10,120 nucleotides of DNA from an uncultured Agathobacter sp. (lineage in GTDB: Bacteria > Bacillota > Clostridia > Lachnospirales > Lachnospiraceae), in contig CAKRKX010000084.1 of assembly GCA_934358675.1 (NCBI GenBank), forward strand, positions 1 to 10,120. Direction: 5' to 3'. This document shows positions 6,082 to 10,120 of the stretch, one piece after another. Both the position numbers and the translations under genes were made by a program. Each line of letters opens with the position of its first letter. The stretch's first letter is position 1. Below the pieces are notes generated by a model. That model searched no databases. It was not told the DNA's origin and saw only the letters and a program-made list of their open reading frames with translations.

Positions 6082-7794
6082 ATGTTATTTAAGAAGAATA
6101 TAAAGACGGAGCCTGCGCAGGAAAAAACGCAGACACAGATAATGGAACCGGTGCAGCCGGAGACGGTGGTATGTAAGAATTGCAAGCGTGAGCTTGACAA
6201 GAAGCGCGTTGTAAAAAATAAATACGTCTGCTACGAGTGCGGCTATTACTTCCGTGTGCGTGCGAAGAATCGCATCAAGATGGTGACGGATGCAGATTCA
6301 TTTGAAGAATGGGACGAGAATGTGGAAGTGAAGAATCCACTGAATTTCCCGGAATATGAAGAAAAAGTTACGGCAACACAGGAAAAGACAGGATTAAAAG
6401 AGGGCGTGACGATCGGAAAATGCCGGATCTACGGTGAAGAGACGGTTCTCGGTGTCATCGATGCCCGGTTCATGATGGGAAGCATGGGACATGTGGTCGG
6501 CGAGCGCATTACGCATGCGTTTGAGCGTGCGACCGAGGAGAAACTTCCGGTGATCTTATTCTGCTGTTCGGGTGGAGCCAGAATGCAGGAGGGAATCATC
6601 TCCCTGATGCAGATGGCAAAGACATCCGGTGCAGTCAAGCGTCATTCGGATGCGGGACTTCTGTATGTGCCGGTGCTGACCGATCCGACGACCGGCGGTG
6701 TGACTGCAAGTTTTGCAATGCTGGGAGATATCATCCTGGCGGAGCCGAATGCTCTGATCGGATTTGCGGGACCTCGTGTTATCGAGCAGACGATCGGAGA
6801 GAAACTTCCGGAAGGCTTCCAGAGAGCCGAATTTCAGTTACAGCACGGTTTTGTCGATGCAATCGTTAAGCGTGAAGACTTAAAGATGACGTTGTACAAG
6901 ATCTTAAAGATGCACCGCCCAACGACCGGTTATGCGAATTTCGATCCGCTTCGTGAGGATGACATCTATGAGCCGACTGAGCTGATGCGTGAGCGAAGCG
7001 CAAAATCCAAGCCGATGCAGGCGTGGGATAAGGTGACAGCGGCAAGACAGATGAAGCGTCTGGCATCCGTGGATTATATCGATACGATCTTTGATGATTT
7101 TATGGAGATGCACGGAGATCGCTATTTCCGCGATGATCCGGCGATCGTCGGTGGATTTGCATATCTTGACGGACAGCCGGTAACGGTGATCGGTGTCCAT
7201 AAGGGGAAAGATTTAAAGGATTGTGCGGCGCGCAACTACGGCATGCCTTCGCCGGAAGGCTACCGCAAGGCAATCCGACTGATGAAGCAGGCGGAGAAAT
7301 TCAACCGCCCGATCATCACGTTCGTCAATACATCCGGTGCATATCCGGGAAAAGAGGCGGAAGAAAACGGCCAGGGCGAGGCAATCGCGAGAAATCTCTA
7401 CGAGATGTCCGGCATTCAGGTGCCGATCCTCTGCCTCATGATCGGCGAGGGTGGAAGTGGCGGAGCGCTCGCTTTGGCGGTAGGAAACGAAGTATGGATG
7501 ATGGAAAATGCGACCTACTCCATCCTCTCACCGGAAGGGTTCGCATCGATCCTCTGGAAGGACGGAAAGCGTGCCAAGGAAGCAGCCGGTGTCATGAAGA
7601 TTACGGCACAGGATTTAAAGGAACTTCAGGTTGTTGATGATATCATTCCGGAGTACGGCGGAGCCGATGAGGATGCTTTAACTTCAATCGCTAACTACAT
7701 GAAGGGTAACATGAAGAAGTTCTTAAAGGCACAGAATGTTAAGAGTGGTGAAGAACTTGCTGCAGAACGCTACGCGCGTTTCCGTAAATTCTAG
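6082..7794 (+). CDS. accDA: Acetyl-CoA carboxylase carboxyltransferase, fused beta-alpha (AccD-AccA)
   Basis: A 570-residue fusion of the two carboxyltransferase subunits, which transfer carboxyl from carboxybiotin to acetyl-CoA to make malonyl-CoA. The AccD half comes first: a zinc ribbon with Cys31, Cys34, Cys50 and Cys53, then a crotonase-fold core with [11 protein letters not shown] and [11 protein letters not shown]. The AccA half starts near residue 312 ([10 protein letters not shown]) and contains [25 protein letters not shown] and [13 protein letters not shown]. The N-terminal helical segment of stand-alone AccA (about 65 residues in E. coli) is missing and replaced by a short linker after AccD. 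The start at 6082 follows AGAGGG; upstream in-frame codons would add an unrelated extension across the hairpins. AccB and AccC, needed for activity, are not encoded here. Confidence 0.95.
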   Translation: MLFKKNIKTEPAQEKTQTQIMEPVQPETVVCKNCKRELDKKRVVKNKYVCYECGYYFRVRAKNRIKMVTDADSFEEWDENVEVKNPLNFPEYEEKVTATQEKTGLKEGVTIGKCRIYGEETVLGVIDARFMMGSMGHVVGERITHAFERATEEKLPVILFCCSGGARMQEGIISLMQMAKTSGAVKRHSDAGLLYVPVLTDPTTGGVTASFAMLGDIILAEPNALIGFAGPRVIEQTIGEKLPEGFQRAEFQLQHGFVDAIVKREDLKMTLYKILKMHRPTTGYANFDPLREDDIYEPTELMRERSAKSKPMQAWDKVTAARQMKRLASVDYIDTIFDDFMEMHGDRYFRDDPAIVGGFAYLDGQPVTVIGVHKGKDLKDCAARNYGMPSPEGYRKAIRLMKQAEKFNRPIITFVNTSGAYPGKEAEENGQGEAIARNLYEMSGIQVPILCLMIGEGGSGGALALAVGNEVWMMENATYSILSPEGFASILWKDGKRAKEAAGVMKITAQDLKELQVVDDIIPEYGGADEDALTSIANYMKGNMKKFLKAQNVKSGEELAAERYARFRKF

Positions 7795-7815
7795 TGGCGC
7801 AAAAGGAGATCTGTA

Positions 7816-8775
7816 ATGAAAATATTAGGAACCGGAAGTTCGCTTCCGAAGAAAATAGTAAGCAACGATGATCTTGCGCAGGTGATGGATACCTCGGATG
7901 AATGGATCAGCAGCCGTACCGGAATCCGAAACCGTCATATTGCGGTAGAAGAAACAACGACTTCCATGTCGGTGGAAGCGGCAAAGAAGGCGCTTGGAGA
8001 TGCTTCGGTAGATGCAGAAGAAATCGACCTGATCATTGCGGCAACGGTTTCGCCGGACTACATCTTTCCAACGCTTGCCTGCGAGGTGCAGGCGGCGCTC
8101 GGCGCAGTCCATGCCACTGCGTTCGACATCGGCGCAGGATGTTCGGGATTTTTGTTTGCACTTGCCACAGCGGATGCGTACTTTGCATCCGGTCGGTATA
8201 AAAAGGCCTTGATCCTCGGGGCGGAGACACTTTCGAAGATGATGGACTGGAGTGACCGCAGCACCTGTGTCCTCTTTGGTGACGGGGCAGGGGCGGCAGT
8301 TGTCAGTGCGGAGGGCATGCAGCTTCTTTCGATGGTGCAGGGATCCGACGGAGCCGGTGGCATGGCTTTAAAATGCGACAACCGGCCGGTTCGTAATCTG
8401 TATCGTCAGGGCGCACTCACACAGTATGCATTCACTGAGATGAACGGATCCGAGGTGTATAAGTTTGCAGTGCGCACAGTGCCGAAGGCAATCAATGAGG
8501 CTTTGGAGAAAGCAGGAATCTCGGAGGATGAAGTGTCGCTTTATCTGTTGCATCAGGCAAATCTTCGCATTATCGAATCGGTATCGAAGCGTCTGCATCA
8601 GCCGATGGATAAATTTCCGACCAACCTTGAAGCGTGTGGAAATATATCTGCAGCCAGCGTGCCGATTCTGCTTGATAAAGTCAGAAAAGATGGTATGATA
8701 GGCAAAGGAGACAAAATTGTATTGGCTGGATTTGGAGCAGGACTGACCTGGGGCGCGTGCGTGATCGAGTGGTAG
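7816..8775 (+). CDS. fabH: 3-oxoacyl-ACP synthase III (KAS III)
   Basis: A 319-residue initiating condensing enzyme that joins an acyl-CoA primer, usually acetyl-CoA or a branched acyl-CoA, to malonyl-ACP. The catalytic triad is Cys109 (DIGAGCSGF), His246 (LLHQANLRI) and Asn276 (GNISAASVPI), matching the Cys-His-Asn order of E. coli FabH. The usual GNTSAAS is GNISAAS here. The N-terminal block TGSSLPKKIVSNDDLA...SDEWISSRTGI is typical. AAAGGAG (7802-7808) precedes the start, 21 nt after accDA. In related clusters fabH is usually near the 5' end beside fabT; here both close the operon. Primer preference cannot be read from the sequence with confidence. Confidence 0.97.
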   Translation: MKILGTGSSLPKKIVSNDDLAQVMDTSDEWISSRTGIRNRHIAVEETTTSMSVEAAKKALGDASVDAEEIDLIIAATVSPDYIFPTLACEVQAALGAVHATAFDIGAGCSGFLFALATADAYFASGRYKKALILGAETLSKMMDWSDRSTCVLFGDGAGAAVVSAEGMQLLSMVQGSDGAGGMALKCDNRPVRNLYRQGALTQYAFTEMNGSEVYKFAVRTVPKAINEALEKAGISEDEVSLYLLHQANLRIIESVSKRLHQPMDKFPTNLEACGNISAASVPILLDKVRKDGMIGKGDKIVLAGFGAGLTWGACVIEW

Positions 8776-8821
8776 CCTGCATCCGGATGGCAGATAGCCG
8801 TATTACAAAAGGAGATTGCGG

Positions 8822-9325
8822 ATGACACTCGAAGCGACTTTAAACGAACTTCTCGTTAAGCTGTTCAAGGATATATTGGAGATCGAGGCCAAAAGCCTGA
8901 TCACGGAAGAATTCAAGGATATTACATACAACGATATGCATATCATTGAGGCAGTCGGTGTGGAGGAGCCGCGCAACATGAAGACGGTCGCAAAGCTGAT
9001 GTCGGTTACGACAGGAACGCTGACTAAGGCGATGGATGCGCTCTGCGACAAAGGATATGTGATTCGGGAACGGAGCACAAAGGATAAACGTGTGATCAAG
9101 CTACGCCTGACGGACAAGGGCAAGAGTGCCTATTACCATCACGAGCAGTTCCATCGTCAGATGATCAAGAACATTGCTTCCGAGATGTCGGAGCAGGAGA
9201 CTGAGGTGCTGATCTACGCTTTGGCGAAGCTCGTGGACTACTTCCATCTCAATTATTACGATACAAAAGCAGAATCCCAGTATATTGACTGGTCGAAAAT
9301 TAAACAGAAGGAAGAAAATGAATAA
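8822..9325 (+). CDS. fabT: MarR-family regulator of fatty-acid synthesis, FabT type
   Basis: A 167-residue winged-helix protein. The N-terminal helices, with FKDITYNDMHIIEAVG at residues 31-46, closely resemble streptococcal FabT (FKDISIKEMHTIDVIG). The recognition helix is about residues 61-74 (SVTTGTLTKAMDAL), and the wing spans residues 80-97 with the conserved Asp-Lys-Arg at 88-90. About 20 extra charged residues extend the C-terminus beyond streptococcal FabT. In streptococci FabT binds acyl-ACP as co-repressor and represses fab genes. Here the three TTTGA-CAA-TCAAA sites before acpP are the likely targets, so the gene would repress its own operon. The ATG at 8822 has AAAGGAG at proper spacing; an in-frame TTG at 8816 is too close to it. 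The gap from fabH is only 46 nt. Confidence 0.9.
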   Translation: MTLEATLNELLVKLFKDILEIEAKSLITEEFKDITYNDMHIIEAVGVEEPRNMKTVAKLMSVTTGTLTKAMDALCDKGYVIRERSTKDKRVIKLRLTDKGKSAYYHHEQFHRQMIKNIASEMSEQETEVLIYALAKLVDYFHLNYYDTKAESQYIDWSKIKQKEENE

Positions 9326-9347
9326 TTTTCCACTGTGAAATAAGGAA

Positions 9348-9363
9348 GCGTGCTGATGCACGC
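9348..9363 (+). promoter_or_regulatory. Short hairpin after fabT
   Basis: GCGTGC and GCACGC pair perfectly around a TGAT loop, 22 nt after the fabT stop. No T-run follows. It may protect the 3' end of the operon mRNA together with the next hairpin. Confidence 0.4.
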
Positions 9364-9367
9364 GTAG

Positions 9368-9410
9368 GTCATCAACTGCGGTACATCTTTGATGTATCGC
9401 AGTTGGTGAC
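9368..9410 (+). terminator. Long hairpin, probable end or processing site of the operon mRNA
   Basis: A 20-bp stem with a TTT loop (9388-9390). All positions are Watson-Crick except two G-U pairs. The tract after it (AGGGTTTAAT) is a poor T-run, so it may be a weak terminator or a 3' stabilising structure rather than a strong terminator. Its core at 9377-9401 matches the hairpin before accDA at 22 of 25 positions. Confidence 0.5.
9377..9401 (+). repeat. Dispersed hairpin repeat, copy 2
   Basis: This 25-nt sequence differs from 5995-6019 at three positions only: the AA of copy 1 is GG here, and the loop is TTT instead of TGT. The AA to GG change improves pairing in this copy, and it is embedded in a longer stem (9368-9410). 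Conserved stems with a changed loop suggest selection for the RNA fold or a shared origin. Confidence 0.5.
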
Positions 9411-9446
9411 AGGGTTTAATAAATCGCAAAAGTGTAGAAAAATAGG

Positions 9447-9487
9447 GCGGTTCAAAATGCAAGTTTTGAATCGCTTTGTTGCATTTT
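9447..9487 (+). terminator. Probable intrinsic terminator with alternative fold
   Basis: GCGGTTCAAAA (9447-9457) pairs with TTTTGAATCGC (9464-9474) with one G-U, around a TGCAAG loop. TTTGTTGCATTTT follows. A second, exclusive stem pairs CAAAATGCAA (9453-9462) with TTGCATTTTG (9479-9488), a perfect 10 bp. Forming one disrupts the other. The first is the best terminator candidate between fabT and gdhA. Confidence 0.5.
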
Positions 9488-9541
9488 GGATGCTTTGAAT
9501 GTGTAAAGTGATAGAAAATTAAAATATTAAAGAATTTTCTG

Positions 9542-9570
9542 TTGCTATTTCTTGCAATTTCGATTAGAAT
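9542..9570 (+). promoter_or_regulatory. Promoter of gdhA
   Basis: TTGCTA (9542-9547) and TAGAAT (9565-9570) are separated by exactly 17 nt, a reasonable sigma-A promoter. Transcription would begin near 9577, leaving a leader of about 90 nt. The leader can form a small stem ACGGAA (9606-9611) with TTCCGT (9632-9637). A second weak candidate is TATACT near 9584. Confidence 0.5.
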
Positions 9571-9621
9571 AAGGGTGTTGATGTATACTAATTTAATAGG
9601 ATATGACGGAAGGAGAGTTGA

Positions 9622-10120
<499 letters not shown>

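Noticed and set aside
7221..7637. 138-codon frame on the plus strand inside accDA
   Set aside because: It is an out-of-frame shadow of the conserved AccA half with no ribosome binding site and an Arg/Gly-rich composition.

Overview
The window holds a near-complete bacterial type II fatty-acid synthesis (FAS II) operon on the + strand. It is flanked on the left by a divergently transcribed secreted repeat protein, cut by the window edge, and on the right by the start of an NADP-type glutamate dehydrogenase gene. Low-to-mid GC content, strong AAGGAGG-type ribosome binding sites, FabK as the enoyl-ACP reductase, a MarR-type FabT regulator and the close fit to Clostridia proteins point to a Firmicute, most likely a gut Lachnospiraceae-type Clostridia. 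This assignment comes from protein families recognised by eye, not from a database search.

Layout. 1-967 (-): secreted protein with a signal peptide and about five Cys-x-Asn repeats of 36-41 residues, probably a beta-helix surface protein; its 3' end lies outside the window. 968-1218: divergent control region with a promoter for each side and three near-identical inverted repeats TTTGA-CAA-TCAAA that match the FabT operator type. 1219-8775 (+): acpP, fabK, fabD, fabG, fabF, fabZ, a fused accD-accA gene, and fabH. 8822-9325 (+): fabT (MarR family) closes the operon. 9326-9666: intergenic, with several hairpins, a probable terminator and the gdhA promoter. 9667-10120 (+): gdhA, cut by the right edge.

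How it works together. AccDA would transfer CO2 from carboxybiotin to acetyl-CoA to give malonyl-CoA. FabD loads malonate onto ACP, FabH condenses acetyl-CoA with malonyl-ACP, and FabF elongates. FabG, FabZ and FabK carry out the two reductions and the dehydration. FabT, encoded last, probably binds the three operators ahead of acpP, giving product feedback and autoregulation.

Points of note. The biotin carboxyl carrier (accB) and biotin carboxylase (accC) genes that usually sit beside fabZ in related clusters are absent. fabH and fabT are at the 3' end rather than the 5' end. Four intergenic gaps in the operon are all 89-96 nt long. A 25-nt hairpin sequence occurs both before accDA and after fabT. 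I see no wholly new system; the novelty lies in regulation and gene arrangement.
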